Below are positions 1 through 11,888 of a stretch of 64,000 bases of DNA, piece by piece. The translations under genes and the position numbers were made by a program. The stretch covers positions 1,754,499 to 1,818,498 of the forward strand of contig SJOL01008692.1 of assembly GCA_004794785.1 (NCBI GenBank), read 5' to 3'. The notes under the pieces are model-generated. The model was not told the DNA's origin, did not search any database, and saw only the letters and a program-made list of their open reading frames with translations. Position 1 is the first letter of the stretch, and each line of letters starts with the position of its first letter. The stretch comes from Opisthorchis felineus (taxonomy: Eukaryota > Platyhelminthes > Trematoda > Opisthorchiida > Opisthorchiidae).

Positions 1-130
1 AGATATGGATGCTAATAGATATCCTCTTCTCTTCACAATAAGGCTTTCAAATGAATCACGGTTGTACGGCAGTAAAGCATCAATGTTGAACATTGATGTT
101 ATGCTGTCGATAATGATGATGAGCATCTAA
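1..130 (+). repeat. Interspersed repeat shared with 51.3 kb
   Basis: AAGGCTTTCAAATGAATCAC, GGTTGTACGGCAG and the following GAACATTGATGTTATGCTG match 51,268-51,390 with a few substitutions. Probably the tail of a LINE, since the 51.3-kb copy directly follows a LINE C-terminus. Confidence 0.55.
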
Positions 131-3100
131 CCGTGGACCAGGTGGAGACCTCTGTGCATAGTTGATGACTGAATTGAAACCGTACGTTATGCCTGCATGT
201 AATCCATAGCTCTATCAGGGTGATTCTAAAGGGGTCACACTTGGCTGTTACACATTTAAGCAGTTCTAGTTTTCTGGCCAAACACCAAGGAAATGCGTGC
301 TTTGGAGAGATTTTACAGTTCCAGTATCCGCCGGGTACATACATTCGGAGAGTCTGAGAGTCACAATATCACGAGACTAACTGGGGGTAAAACCGCAACT
401 TTGGTGACGTTATTAACTTATTGTTTTGCACTCTGCAGTAATCCATGTATGATGATAACGAAGATGGTGACCACTTCAGAATGTGATCAAGCATAAAATT
501 CCTCCGTCGAAGTGTATGAACAATGGTAAACACAAGAAATGTGTTTTGTGAGGAAGTCTACATTCAGAACTTGCTTCATTCTATCCAGAGATCAACCTGG
601 AGGATATCGCTGTCGCGGACAGTCAGTCGGTTCATTGTAGCTTACTAGTGGTCCTCACAGGTGGCCCTATTTGATCTTGGACGAGGCCATGGCTTCAGAA
701 TGATCCACTCCTCCGTCAAGATGGGTGACCAGTTAGGATGATCGAGAGGACAATCCACAACATCTGAAGCTATACAAAAGTGGTCCCAAGAAACGTGCTC
801 ACTTGCCAACCGAGGGGTTAGTAACAAATAACATCCAGGCCTACCTGATGAGCCATAAATGGGGCAAAGTCCTCGCGTGGAAAAGCCTTTCGATGTACAA
901 AACGCAGTATTGTTTCGATGTTTTGATTGAACAAATTGTTCAAAGGATTGTTTGCTAGTTTACTTATGTAAGCTGACCAGAAGAAACAAGGTCAGACCGT
1001 CCAGTTGTGGAAAGACTAGGATTGTCTGCTAATTATGGGAAAATCACCTAAAACCTTTGAACAGTCTAAATGTCTTCCGTCCCTTTTAAGGCAGTTCCAT
1101 TCAGGCTTCCGTAGAAGGCCGTCTGAAAGGTAATATATACAGTCTCTCAGGAAATTATGTTCATCGGGAAACTCGGACCCAACACGGGGAACACGTAGAC
1201 TATCCTTCGCCCCAGCTGTTATTTCAGAAGCTCGGATCACCCACTGATTACAAGACGTATGTAACAACCGGGTAGATGTAACCTTAGGACTCTCTCTGGA
1301 TGCTGGAATCAAAACAAAAATTGTGATTTCCAACTGCATACAACTGGCTGTGAGCTCGAGATAACCCGGTGGTTAAGGCGCAAACCGGAGGGTTCAAATA
1401 CAGCGTATGCAATTTGACTTCTCCTGTCTAGACTTGGGTAATTTGGCAGTATCTCAGCGCTCGTGCTTCCTTCGGGTGATACCAAAAGGGTGTCACAGAT
1501 GAACGATATGAATGCTGCAACTGGCTGGTGAGCATTTGCATGCTGGAAGCCGAATGCTTCACAAAGCGACCAGTAGCACCTTAAAGCTATCCGCTTAGTG
1601 TCAAATTTGAATACGAACCTAAGCTGGAACGAATTAAAAATGTTAGGAATCTCCAAGTATTTGACCACCGATACCCAAGATGCATCCTTCGTACAAGATT
1701 AAAAGCGAAAGCATTGAATAGGGAAATTTGTTCGAGATGATCCAGCATTCAAACGACTTTCAATCTTAATCGGTAACTCCAGCTACAATGGTTCGGTCAC
1801 GCCTAGGACGCTAAGAAACCGAAACACTAGCCCCGTCATCCTGCCCTGAGTAGCGATGCCTCTTCGGTTGTCAGCTAAAACATTGGTCATTATTACCACA
1901 GCGTGTGTGGAGGGTTTGGGTCTGTAATGGTTTATAGCATTTGCAAATGAGACGAAAACCGGATCTCTCCGTGTGTAAACTTGGCCTGGGATAGTTGTTA
2001 CCCAGACATCGCATCCTGTGAAATCCGTGCAAGAGGCAATACGGATGATCACCTGCAAGAGGCAGCCACAATAAAGTAAGCGTTCATCAAACTCGCAAAT
2101 CAGATCGAGTTCTTAACTGGCAAGTTACCATTTAACACGTGCAGATGATCGCATCAAACCGAATCAGCAAGGAATATACAACAAAAGTCTTGTCAGATCA
2201 TTGAACCTTAAAACATTTACTTAGTGATGCACAGTATGTCGGATGGTTACGACAGTGCGGAACTGGAACCGGCAGGATTACTGACCCTATTTTGTTCCAG
2301 GTTATTTCGTTCTCACTGGAAATCCGAGAAATTGAAAGATGGTATTGAGCCACATCACACAATGTTGTTTTCAAAACAAACCTGGACAACCATGGTCAAA
2401 TAGTCAAGCTAAGATTGAAGATTTCGTCCTGTCAGTGGAGGCAGTCTATGCTGAAAAGCCGAGAAGCACTAGGCAGCTGTTTCATCCTTGCTAAGAATCA
2501 TCCGCAGTTCACATCTCAAGAAACTCCAGAGAGTCTCCCGTCTATAATTGTGAATTTTTAACCGTTAATCACACTGCTGATCAGCACCACCCATTAAGAC
2601 TAGATCATGATGGCGCCAGGACGGCAATCCCGGTAGCAAAGTTTACCTTACGATGCCGTTTTCCTTCTCATTCTTCTGTTTGCTTCCAGAATCTGACCTC
2701 CTCAAACAAAAGTCGTTTGAAAAACGGATGGGTACGTGACCACTTGTATGATTCCTTATATACAACTCGAACGTTTGGTATGACAGAATCTCAACTCGCC
2801 ATATAACGTCACTATCGCATATCGCGCTAGTTCCATTCCTAAGTCAATCGGTTGAGGTTGTCGTGAAAACCGTGTACAGACAAACAGCATATTCAGTGTT
2901 CTAACCAGTCAAATCTGACGTCGAATAGCTGGACTATCAGAATGTGTCTGGTAATCTTGACGCCGATCGCCATCCGTGGCTGATCAGGAATCGAGATGCT
3001 CAGGAAGCCATGGTACACGTGTGGTACACACTGGTTGGCAAGAACTTATTGCTCCAGCGAGATGGACGCTTCTGTGAGTGGTGCGTCTTATGTACAACAA

Positions 3101-4156
3101 TATATATGTGCTTATAACATTTAAGGTGATTGATCTAGGTTGAAGGATCTCAAGACCCCAGTTCCCTGTTTTGAGCCCCGACAGGAACTGGATTGGAATG
3201 ATTGAGTTTGAGTTCAGCAAAGGTGGGACGAAAAGCATGGAGAAATGACTAATTCAATGGGGCATTTGCTATAGTAAGTCTTGGTACGATACGCTGCACA
3301 ACGAACAACTCGTTCATAATCAGGGGCGGTTTCTGATCGTCCCTCTACCTGGACCACCCCAACGGACTAGTATGACCTTGGAAGCTGGTTTTGCCTAGGA
3401 GGACAACATGCAGTTTGGAAAAAAAACGAAGATACGAGAATAGACCATAATAATATCATCATTATTCTGAGCAGCAAAATCACAAACACGATGGGGTAAA
3501 ACACAGGATGACAGGTGAATAAAATGCATGAAGTAGTAAACTGTTGTTGACGAAATTAGGAAACGCTATTCAGCGGCTCGGCTTGTATTGAATACGAGCA
3601 GGGTTCGTATTGTAACACACACACGATTTCGAAGAAGTGAGACAGCGCACAAAATTGAACAAAACAACACAAGTAGGCGAAATGTTGGCTGACTGGATCG
3701 AAAAGTTACTCGTGAAAAATGCGGCCGAGATAAAAGCCGAAAATTATACGTGAAAGCCTGAACGGAGAGAAATAGAGGACAGACAGATGGTGGGAGCAGT
3801 GCACTTCTCTTCTAGCAATGAGTGACCAATGGTCAGTGATGTGGCAGCAGTGGTGGAAAAAGACGTAAGGCAATGAGTAAAATTCATCGGGAGGTGTGAT
3901 CTTAATCGAAATTGAATGCAGTTTTCTGATCGGCGGCTAGAAAATCACATGAGAAAGCGGCAATCATTGGTCACATACAAGCAGACAACACGTAGAAAAG
4001 CAAGAAAACACTTGCGAGTGGTGAGGAGGAGGTGAAATGGATAGAACACAGAACAGATAAAACATCAGCAGGAGCGCGAATGCGTTTCCAGTATGGACTA
4101 GATAAGTTATTCGCAAAGTAAGGTGCTCAAGTTAGATAAAGGGCGCGTGAAAAGGA
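131..4156. other. Region downstream of the ankyrin stop
   Basis: Should include the ankyrin 3' UTR immediately below 4157. No AATAAA or ATTAAA on the minus strand was seen close to the stop. Apart from the diverged SINE at 1.4 kb, no gene or element is recognised; short open frames have no domain signal. Confidence 0.6.
1355..1507 (+). mobile_element. tRNA-derived SINE, family 1 (diverged)
   Basis: GAGATAACCCGGTGGTTAAG (A box) and GAGGGTTCAAATAC (B box) are followed by TGTCTAGACTTGGG, GGCAGTATCTCAGCGCTCGT and GCTTCCTTCGGGTGATAC. More diverged and shorter between the boxes than the other copies. It lies downstream of the ankyrin stop. Confidence 0.75.
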
Positions 4157-4446
4157 TCACTGTTGATCTAAATGCTCCGAAGATACTCCGTGATGGGCAG
4201 TGAAAACCAATGACTGTTGGGTTTCCGAAATTCCGGCGTTTTGTTCCGCAAGTTCTCCAGCCACACCCTCTTCGACCAACTCGGTAGTCTCTTCACTAAA
4301 GTATTTCACGGGTGCAGACAACTGATCTGAAGACGGTCCCTCTCCACCTGCGTGGTGGGCATCGGCCAATCTTTGTTCATTTTCGGATTCCACTATGCCT
4401 TGCCCTTTGGGAAAGTCCTCCAGTTCGGCGCTGGCGGAGGTTTTGC
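4157..4446 (-). CDS. ANK: Ankyrin exon N: terminal exon with stop codon
   Basis: Residues 1028-1123 and a TGA stop. The acceptor is a strong T-tract (CAACTTTTTTCCTAG), and the opening GC completes the split Gly codon of exon M. The encoded tail (KTSASAELEDFPKGQGIVES to the end, SSEHLDQQ) is acidic and Ser/Glu-rich like exon M. No AATAAA on the minus strand was found in the first kilobase downstream, so the 3' UTR end is unknown. The assignment rests on phase, splice site and matching composition. Confidence 0.8.
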
Positions 4447-6054
4447 CTAGGAAAAAAGTTGCGGTTCCTTAGTACCAGTGTGTTGACATTCGCCTTTCAA
4501 ATTGCAGCTGAAAAAAGTTATTAGGAATTGCAATCCAAACGATGCAAAACAAAAACACTTTGTTTGAAAGGCGTAAGCCAGATGAGTACGAGAAACTATC
4601 CGACACCGAATTCAAGCTTTGGGATGCAAGTAACAAGGCAAACGCAGGATTCAAAATCTTTTCAATCAACCTTGTCAAAATACGTTTATTTTTTCATCCC
4701 AAATCTCCCACACAACCTAACGGGCAAAACTCTCGGGTACAGACAGAACGCTATTGTTAATACATTGCTGAATAATTTGTGGATCACCACGATATCGATG
4801 GAAGCATACTCAAAGGTAGTGAAAGATATATCTGGGTCATTCTGAACAGCCCTTTATGAGTGCACGAGTATCGATTCACAAGGGATCTTTGTTGACCAAT
4901 TGCTACTGTTAGTCAACCAAGACCTCTTCTGTGAGATAACTTTGACTCCTGAAACAAGCCAGCCATCAGATCTTTGGTGTTGACGGGCAGTCTTAGTGTT
5001 ACCAGACAGAATCACGTCACCGAACAGGCCGCACAAAATATCACCGACTTATTAACGCCAACCAGCCTATTGATCGAATAAATCGATCGAATCGATCGAA
5101 TAAAGGTCAAGTTGGCACGCAATTGTCCAGTCCGAACTTTAGAGTCGATATACCAAGGCTAATGTTTTCAAGTCGCTTGCTGTACAAAAATGACCGACGT
5201 CTTTGCATCTCGATTCAATGATTTGAACGAATATTTAGCATTAGTTTGCATTTTTCTCGTTCCTGATTGGTCTCTTACACTTGTTTTCAAATTCCGGTGA
5301 CAAATATCTATTCACTGACCCAACTCTAAGAATTCAAAGAGCAGTTAGACCCTCCATTCTAACAGTAGATGTATTGTTCTAACCTTGTTTATGGTCCCAA
5401 ACAGTCATTTGTGGTGTCATTTACGTAGAAAGAGAGTCAGAGTTATTATTCAATCGAGCATTGAGTGGATAAATACGGCCGGTCATTCGCAAAGAATGAA
5501 TGTGGTCGCGCTCATAATACACGCGCACGGGTTAGAAGTGAGTTGCTAGTTTGAGAACAACAACGTCCGGATACCCGGAGCAGCTGCATCCTGGACGGGG
5601 TCAACCGGACTGAGGGTCGGTATAACCTTCCATTAGTGAACTGCTCCTTGGTGTACCGCAGGCTGAAGCAGGTAGGACAGAAGATTTATGCGCCTCCTGA
5701 AAATATTTCGAGTATAGGTCTAGAAGACATGAACTTTGTGGCGCAATCCCAGTCGGAAATGACACCTACAGACTTTGGAGTACAAAATGCTTTGGAAGAT
5801 GCACGCATGATTACAAACCAGAGTCCAAAAGTTCAAGTGTCTAATAAGGCCATGGTTTCTTATCCTGTGAATCACAGTCAAGCGGTCACAAGTCATCCCA
5901 CAGCTCAAAACAGCAACCGCTAGCAGGTCAGATGCTTCAAGTTGTGCCAGGTCCCTATACCATCGACTATCATCAGTGAAGGCAGCCTTATCAACGAAAG
6001 CTGAATGTATGGGGTTTCTCAACTGCCTAAGAAAAAAAGCGAACGAGCGCTCAC
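4447..6054 (-). other. Intron between ankyrin exons M and N
   Basis: 1.6 kb bounded by GTGAGC and CCTAG. It holds an unassigned plus-strand frame (4,542-4,760, starting MQNKNTLFERRKPDEYEKLS) and an ATCGA-rich palindromic patch near 5,071-5,104. No recognised element. Confidence 0.75.
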
Positions 6055-6676
6055 CTTCAACGGAAGCAGTGGCTGGCTCTAAACCTTCATCGCGAAAATC
6101 TTCGTGAAGGAAACCGGGAGCAAAAGAATTACCAGGTTTCTCATCTTTTTCACCTACTGTACGGCCTCCATCATCCGTTCCTGTTGCTCCATCAAAACTT
6201 GCTGTCATTGATTCACTGTCACGGACCATATCCGGACCGTCGTCTGTCGGAAGGGGCTCATGCGCTGCGTGAACAACCAGAGGATCACCACCTTGTTGAC
6301 TGGTACTACTTGCTGGAGATGTACCAGATTCCAAACCTTCTAATGCGACATCCTCGGCTTCTTGTTCCGGTTCATCTTGTCCGGAAGTTTCTTCGGACAT
6401 TGGAAATTCTTGAGCAACTCCCGTAGTAACCTCCTGGACAACCGACTCCTCAACACTCGGAGGTATAGCTTCTTGCTCGCTGGATGCCCTAGGCTCCTGG
6501 TCCATCCGTTGTGTTTTGTCTCCCACTATTGGAGTACCTCCATACTGGCCTACAGCCATATCTTCCATCCCAGACATGAGTGTTGTTGTCCCTGCGACTG
6601 AGGTAGACAGAGGTTCAGCAGATGCACTATGCTCCACAGGCTCACGAGGCCACTTCTCGTCAATTCGTTTGGTAGC
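6055..6676 (-). CDS. ANK: Ankyrin exon M: acidic C-terminal regulatory region
   Basis: Residues 821-1027 plus one base of Gly-1028. It starts ATKRIDEKWPREPVEHS and then becomes rich in Glu, Asp, Ser, Thr, Gly and Pro, with no recognisable fold; this is typical of the divergent, probably disordered C-terminal region of ankyrins. The acceptor (TCTAATCATCATAG) matches the phase 0 end of exon L. The donor chosen is GTGAGC at 6054; the open frame continues past it to about 5,720, but that part reads like intron and only this donor joins in frame to the terminal exon. Largest exon seen (622 nt). Confidence 0.85.
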
Positions 6677-7029
6677 CTATGATGATTAGAAACACGGATA
6701 GTAATGTCTTACAAACAGGTAAGTAAGTACCATCAATCAAATCTGACTCGGAATGCAAACATGAAAGCAGATTTTCTGATGATCATGAAGTGGCGTCTGA
6801 TGAACGAAATTGAAATAAATGCCTCCTTTAAGAGAGAGTCTTGGACAACCCATGGTAAACAACAACATTCCACTTGTTCACAAAGCTTAAAATCGAGAGC
6901 AGAGGTGGGCCTGCACTTAAATAAACAATTGCATGTAATGACAAAAGAACTAAATAAATAAGTTCCTCGGTGAGCTGATCCAAGGAAATAAAAGAGGAGT
7001 TCCACAGATGATGACACTCGGTAACGTAC
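6677..7029 (-). other. Intron between ankyrin exons L and M
   Basis: 353 nt, GTACGT to CATCATAG. Nothing else recognised. Confidence 0.85.
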
Positions 7030-7133
7030 TTCTCGGTGTTCATCTTCCTCCATGACACATTGAATATCTCGCATACATGACTTGACCACATCGGTGCGAC
7101 CAATGGCTCGGAGAGCTTTTTCAAGCTCGTTGC
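7030..7133 (-). CDS. ANK: Ankyrin exon L: final death-domain helix
   Basis: Residues 786-820. GNELEKALRAIGRTDVVKSC is the classic closing helix of ankyrin-type death domains (LEKALRxIGRxDVV), followed by MRDIQCVMEEDEHRE. The acceptor is TATTCTTTACAG and the donor GTACGT. The exon completes the split Gly codon of exon K and ends in phase 0. It is separated from exon K by an intron of only 97 nt. Confidence 0.96.
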
Positions 7134-7230
7134 CTGTAAAGAATAAGGTGTTACAGTCGAACCTCAGTTGATATATCGGTGAAAAATGATCACATAAATC
7201 TGAGAGTTCTGCTGTCTCATGATTGACTAC

Positions 7231-7542
7231 CTGTTGCTAAGTCACCACGTTGCTCTTTCCAGGCCAACAATACGGCCAAAGCCTGGTCCCGATCGGTCCG
7301 CAACTCTGCCGCAGTGACGCCTCCGAAACCATCTGTACCATCACCACCTGCGGCGACCCGCGCTTCCTGCCAATGTGCTTCGTTCTGCGTGATCCAGTCC
7401 ACCAACTGTTCTACAGTGCATGACGGACCCAAACGAGACTCTGGTAACAGAACGCCAACAAGTTTCGGCCAGTCGGCGCCGACCTCACTCGCTACATGTA
7501 GAAGATCGAGTTGGCTGCGCGCGATTATATCCGAAGCATAGA
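7231..7542 (-). CDS. ANK: Ankyrin exon K: death domain, main part
   Basis: Residues 682-785 plus one base of Gly-786. SQLDLLHVASEVGADWPKLV is death-domain helices 1-2 (the invariant DW before the second helix is present). SCTVEQLVDWITQN is the next helical region, and DQALAVLLAWKEQRGDLAT is the helix with the Trp-Lys and the turn before helix 6. Between them sits a glycine-rich segment (WQEARVAAGGDGTDGFGGVT) that makes this death domain longer than usual. The acceptor is CTCTCTGTTCCAG; the donor is GTAGTC, weak but phase-consistent. Confidence 0.95.
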
Positions 7543-8017
7543 CTGGAACAGAGAGGAAGAAAGGGATGACAGTCTGAAGGTGGTCATAAGAAGGAAAAAG
7601 GTGACCATGATACGCAACAACTGGTTGGTTATCTCGGAAAAGACTGAAAAAGAACTGGCAGATTTTATGGTTGGGTAACGTCTCGTTTTTGAAAGCAAAG
7701 CTTCGTCGGGCCGTGTAACCAAGAGAAAATCGGCAACATCTGTTTCCAATATAAGGTTAACTCAGCGTTAAATGCTAGCTTTGTTAGCATGAGTTAGCAA
7801 GTGTTACGACCGACGGGCTACGAGAAAACCCTTTACCAATTTGGATCAGGATCGGGGTCAGGTTCTTCAAGTTCAGAAAACATGATTTGAAGACCCCTCT
7901 TGAATGTCATTTATAATGTTTTTGTTAGTTTGTATGGCAAAGTTAATTCAAAGACGCTTTGGTCGAGGCAGGAGGGGAAACATTAGTGTGAGTCAAAGCA
8001 CGGGGGAAAACGCTCAC
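7543..8017 (-). other. Intron between ankyrin exons J and K
   Basis: 475 nt, GTGAGC to TGTTCCAG. Nothing else recognised. Confidence 0.85.
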
Positions 8018-8276
8018 CAGCAGCCCATCGGCTGTCACCGACAAACGCACCATGTTCATCTGCACCGGCGACGTCTGGATGGAACTGTGGGAAGACACAG
8101 GGTATGGACTGCATTGAAGCCGCGGCAGATGTGTTCAGTTGATCAGAGAGCGACAAGAGACCCATGTCAGCCATGGTAGAGTTGGCAGCACGTGACGCAT
8201 GAACCGATCCCAGATTGACTTCCAGTGTGCAAATGGGACGTTGTGGTGTCGCGTCTGATCGCGCTGACTCCGAAGC
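8018..8276 (-). CDS. ANK: Ankyrin exon J: end of UPA and linker to the death domain
   Basis: Residues 596-681 plus one base of Val-682. The reading frame was chosen because it gives RPICTLEVNLGS, aligning with the AICNLNITLP strand that closes the UPA domain, and because the alternative frame lacks any similarity. The acceptor (TTTCGAATTGTAG) and donor (GTGAGC) fit this frame. The rest (SLSDQLNTSAAASMQSI and on to DSRWAAG) is low-complexity linker. In vertebrates this stretch is much longer; here only about 65 residues separate UPA from the death domain. Confidence 0.85.
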
Positions 8277-8892
8277 CTACAATTCGAAAGTAAATGTGAC
8301 AGTAGCGACTCCGGATCAAAGCTCCGAACGATGGGCACGATGTCTTGAACGTAAGCTTGGGGCTGGAAAACTACGAAATCCAAGAAAACCATGCTCAAAA
8401 AAGGAACTCATGCTAAACCAACTAGCAGCGCGTCTATGTTGTCAGTCTCCTAGACAACGAACGCCTTCTCCTCTGCACAAAATCGGATAAATCACAGGAT
8501 GAAATGCGTTTCCCGTGAAAACGGACCGCAATCGGCTATCAGAAACCTTTAGGTGAATCTACATCGACCCACAGGATTCAAGTAACTGTTTGAATTTTCC
8601 GTGGAGAAATCGGCCAACTGTAATGCAAAGTACTGGGAAAGACTATTGAGGAGAGACAGTGTAGCTCTTCGGGTCCAGCCCCCTTGGGTTATAGAAAATA
8701 TAGAACATACCCGACAAAAGAAGACCCAAAGAAGCACGAAAATAACAAAGATCCTGCGTAAACCGATACAACCAGAAAATCAGCACCTTAGGTTTCAGAA
8801 CCACGGTTAGAATTGTCTGATACCATACAACGGTTTTCTGTATGATGTGGATACAAAATACACAAGGCGGTGCATTAACACTCCAAACGTAC
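8277..8892 (-). other. Intron between ankyrin exons I and J
   Basis: 616 nt, GTACGT to AATTGTAG. Nothing else recognised. Confidence 0.75.
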
Positions 8893-9150
8893 AACATTTC
8901 CAGCAGCTGAAGATCTCGGTTCACGCATGAATGCCAGTTTACCCGTGGGTTCCGATTGTAAATCTCGAACACGAACAGGGAAGGCCAGGCGGTTTTCGCG
9001 GAATGCGTTGAAATGCAAGTTCAGCTGCTCGCCCGACTTAGCCACTGGGTGCAGGTTGCCTGCAGCCTCTAACCAAGCTGGACGGCCTTCAACTACCTCA
9101 ACCTCTGGCGATGCTGCACAAACTTCGAACCCTTCTTGACATTCCAGTGT
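8893..9150 (-). CDS. ANK: Ankyrin exon I: UPA domain, second part
   Basis: Residues 510-595. Blocks: TLECQEGFEVCAASPEVEVV, EGRPAWLEAAGNLHPVAKSG, FNAFRENRLAFPVRVRD and PTGKLAFMREPRS, matching the UPA blocks TLEQQExFxEVA, VLEGKPIYVDxxGNLxPLTKSG, FxAFxENRLPxxVxxRD and PxGRLSFMKEPKS. The acceptor is a clean T-tract ending in CAG. The donor is placed at GTACGT (first base 8892) because it keeps phase 0 into exon J and has a better consensus than GTTGTA three bases earlier; the exact 3' border is therefore inferred. Confidence 0.93.
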
Positions 9151-9329
9151 CTGAAAAAAATGCGCATGAGAACTTGCAGCCAAAGGGAGGTGAGGGTGGT
9201 CGGTAGACAGCAAGGCTCAAAAGAAAATAAAAACCAGCTACTTGTGCCTTTTCAGTAGTCTGACGACTGAAGAAATTCAGCCATTAGGTACGGTCACTGA
9301 AGCGTTCCAAAATACATGTAGTCGGTTAC

Positions 9330-9504
9330 CTTGTCCACCTTATCATCCGTGACGCAGAAGCACCGAATCAAAGCCTCTTCAGAATCCAAGCGTTTGGTGA
9401 ACACGACGAATTTACCCATATATGGCACAAGGCTAGCTTCACGGTACAGGTGTCCGGCCATTTCGGTGGAGTCGTGCACCGGTTGACAGTCCATGAGCCA
9501 GAAT
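9330..9504 (-). CDS. ANK: Ankyrin exon H: UPA domain, first part
   Basis: Residues 451-509. It starts FWLMDCQPVHDS and continues LYREASLVPYMGKFVVFTKR, then LIRCFCVTDDKVDK. These are the first conserved blocks of the UPA domain (FWLxDC, LYRExxxVPYMxKFVVF, LRCFCMTDDKVDK). The acceptor is TATATTTCCAG and the donor GTAACC. It ends in phase 0, exactly after DKVDK, where exon I continues with TLE, as in other ankyrins. Confidence 0.97.
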
Positions 9505-10201
9505 CTGGAAATATACATTAGAGATCAAGTCAATTCGAGTCATAGAAAACAGAAGAAACGTCGACAGACAATTAGCAGCTTCTAGAAGAATAGTTAGGTA
9601 CGTTAGACTAGAAAATGAGACTGGCGCCCATCACCTAGTCAGCGTTGATGGGGTGTTAAATCATGTGTGGAACCACATAGTTCTCGTAGATGTAAAACAT
9701 GAATAGATTTCGAGCTATAAAAAAGGAAGGCTGGTTATCTACTCAGATTTTTTGATAGGATAATAAGGTCCAGGAAGCGTATACTCATTGTAAAACAGAC
9801 TAAAAAGCTCTCTGGTAATCCACTGTGTCCATATATATGAGCAGGGGGCCCGAACACCTGAAAGAGCACGTTTGAAAACGCACTTTCAGAATATACTGGG
9901 GGGAAGAGGGTAGCATACGCCATGAAAATGGAGCGAATTTCACAAAATCTCAGGGGAAATGGTTTGGATGTGTGGAAAAGATGTAACTACGGGTCATCAG
10001 GTGAGTAAAACCGGAAGAAACCAATCGTAGACTCGAATAATATTTTGGTGTGGTCAACCGAATGTGAAGCTGAGAAGAATATTTGCAAGTTTTTTCAATG
10101 CAGTGTGTGAATCCACATAGACCTTTGAATCCAGTCGTACTCGAGCAAATTTACACTAACAGAAGGAATCAGGGACGGATAAGCCAGGCAATAAAGCTAA
10201 C
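9505..10201 (-). other. Intron between ankyrin exons G and H
   Basis: 697 nt, GTTAGC to ATTTCCAG. Nothing else recognised. Confidence 0.85.
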
Positions 10202-10518
10202 CTTGCCGATACAGTGGTTGTGAATGAAACACAATCTTTGACCTTGGATAGCGGAGTCGATCCGGTGATATCCTCCCACTGAGCTGGAAGTGTGCCCCCA
10301 GTGATACTGCACAAAAGGCGAAGAGTAGGAGCGTTCTGAGATTTTGGATCTCCGCCGCTTGGGTTGATCATACCACGTAGGGCAGTCTTGGGTAGCGGAA
10401 TAGTTAAGGTAATTGGCTTGTGAAATTTGCGACGTCTTGGTTCCAGCGTAACGATTGGTGAAACAGCCACACGGTTTCCAAGTAAACGAGAGACCATGTC
10501 AGCCGGGATTGGGTGCGC
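10202..10518 (-). CDS. ANK: Ankyrin exon G: ZU5C core
   Basis: Residues 346-450 plus two bases of Arg-451. Blocks seen are [62 protein letters not shown] and [10 protein letters not shown], all in the order and spacing of animal ankyrins. The loop between IPLPK and APTLRLLC ([18 protein letters not shown]) is divergent. The acceptor is CTTTCCATGCAG; the donor is GTTAGC, suboptimal but required because the next exon supplies the A of AGA. The longest conserved exon in the module (317 nt). Confidence 0.97.
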
Positions 10519-11874
10519 CTGCATGGAAAGCAACGGATGCGGGTGACAGGATTTCGATAAACCGTAGGTGAAATACTATGACAAAAAATGGCTTAGCGAT
10601 AGGTTGGCATTGGTTACCATTGGAGACAGAGCAACGGAGGAGAATTGGTATCGTCTCAGCAGTACCCATGGTACTCCTGAGGAATAAGGCATAGACAACC
10701 GCTCGGTGGGAGCGCGCTGGGTTGAAAATGTGACACACATAGCAGCAGAGCCGAGCGAACGAAGCCTGTTAGGAGTAGCGTTTCAGCGGAACATAATCGC
10801 CTTGTCTCTCTTCCTTCCAACTGTCCTCTAGGAGAAGCAAGCAGTCCAATTAACTATCGGAACTACACACACGGGTTATACACACAGACCAAACAAGGTT
10901 ATGGAAGAAACAACTGCCCGTACATTGCCAACTGATCGCAAACTTTCTCCGCTATTACAAGCAGGCAGCAAACGGGGCAACTTCCGGAAACATTACGATA
11001 AGCGAAGTAATGATACAGGACTGTCCACCACGTTCAACACACCTCCCTAACCCAAGGCTAAGATCAAAACACAGATGCTATGGGTAAATATTACTGAGGC
11101 AAGGTGTAAGCAGTACCACCTGTTTGCAATTTAAAACACTACATCAGAAGTTAAACGGTCATTGTATCAGTAAGTATTGGTTTATCCGACTGTGTCAAGC
11201 ACTTGGATGATGCACAGGAAAGTCAAGCGATCGGACTGACTAAACCAAACGTCCGAAAGCTAATGCACGCGTGTTTTCCGCCTCTGTTTGTGTCAAGTTA
11301 GACAGTCTTGCATCCAACCGGTTCCTTAGCTGAGTAGTCAGGCCTCGTTGTGTGTAGTGTTTTCATGAAAACTGAAGTGGACTGACGGCGCCCTTGAGAT
11401 GTTCTTAGATGAAAGACTGACAACTGCCGCCTTATTTTGTTAGTTAGCGCATTGTCAAGCAAGAGGTGTATGCTCAAGTCGAAAGATGACAAAGAAAATT
11501 AGGCTGAATAGGTTTGCGAAGAGTGTAGTCATGTGCTGTCAATCATTCGACAAACTCAATTGGGTGATGACTCATTGGAACAAAACAGGCGGGCACTCCA
11601 AATCAGCGCCTTTCAGATCACAAACCTCACGGAAAACACACCGCACGGTGTAGATGACTGTTGAATTTATTTTTGGCTTGTTTCCTTCAACCGGACTTTG
11701 TGCAGATCGCTAGCTGGCCCCAGAGAATTTCCTCGCAAAGATGAAGTCTCATGACACTAAGGTTTCCCTTTATTGAGTAACTGGACTTACCCTAAGTAAA
11801 ATTTAACAAACCAAAGGCTCCAAGACTCGGTCCATAGTAAACAATAGATGAGTTTAGCCAAAGTACTGAGACCT

Positions 11875-11888
11875 CCCCCCCCCCCCCN
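11875..11888. other. Poly-C run ending in an undetermined base
   Basis: Thirteen C residues followed by N at 11888, the only ambiguous base in the window. Homopolymer length here is uncertain; an assembly or sequencing artefact is likely. Intronic, so no effect on the coding sequence. Confidence 0.9.

Noticed and set aside
5636..5923. 95-codon plus-strand frame opposite the end of the exon M frame
   Set aside because: No recognised motif, no splice or start context that stands out; most likely a chance frame.
5720..6054. Extension of the exon M open frame to a stop near 5,720
   Set aside because: Composition changes from acidic/low-complexity to intron-like after the GTGAGC donor at 6054, and only splicing there joins exon N in frame.
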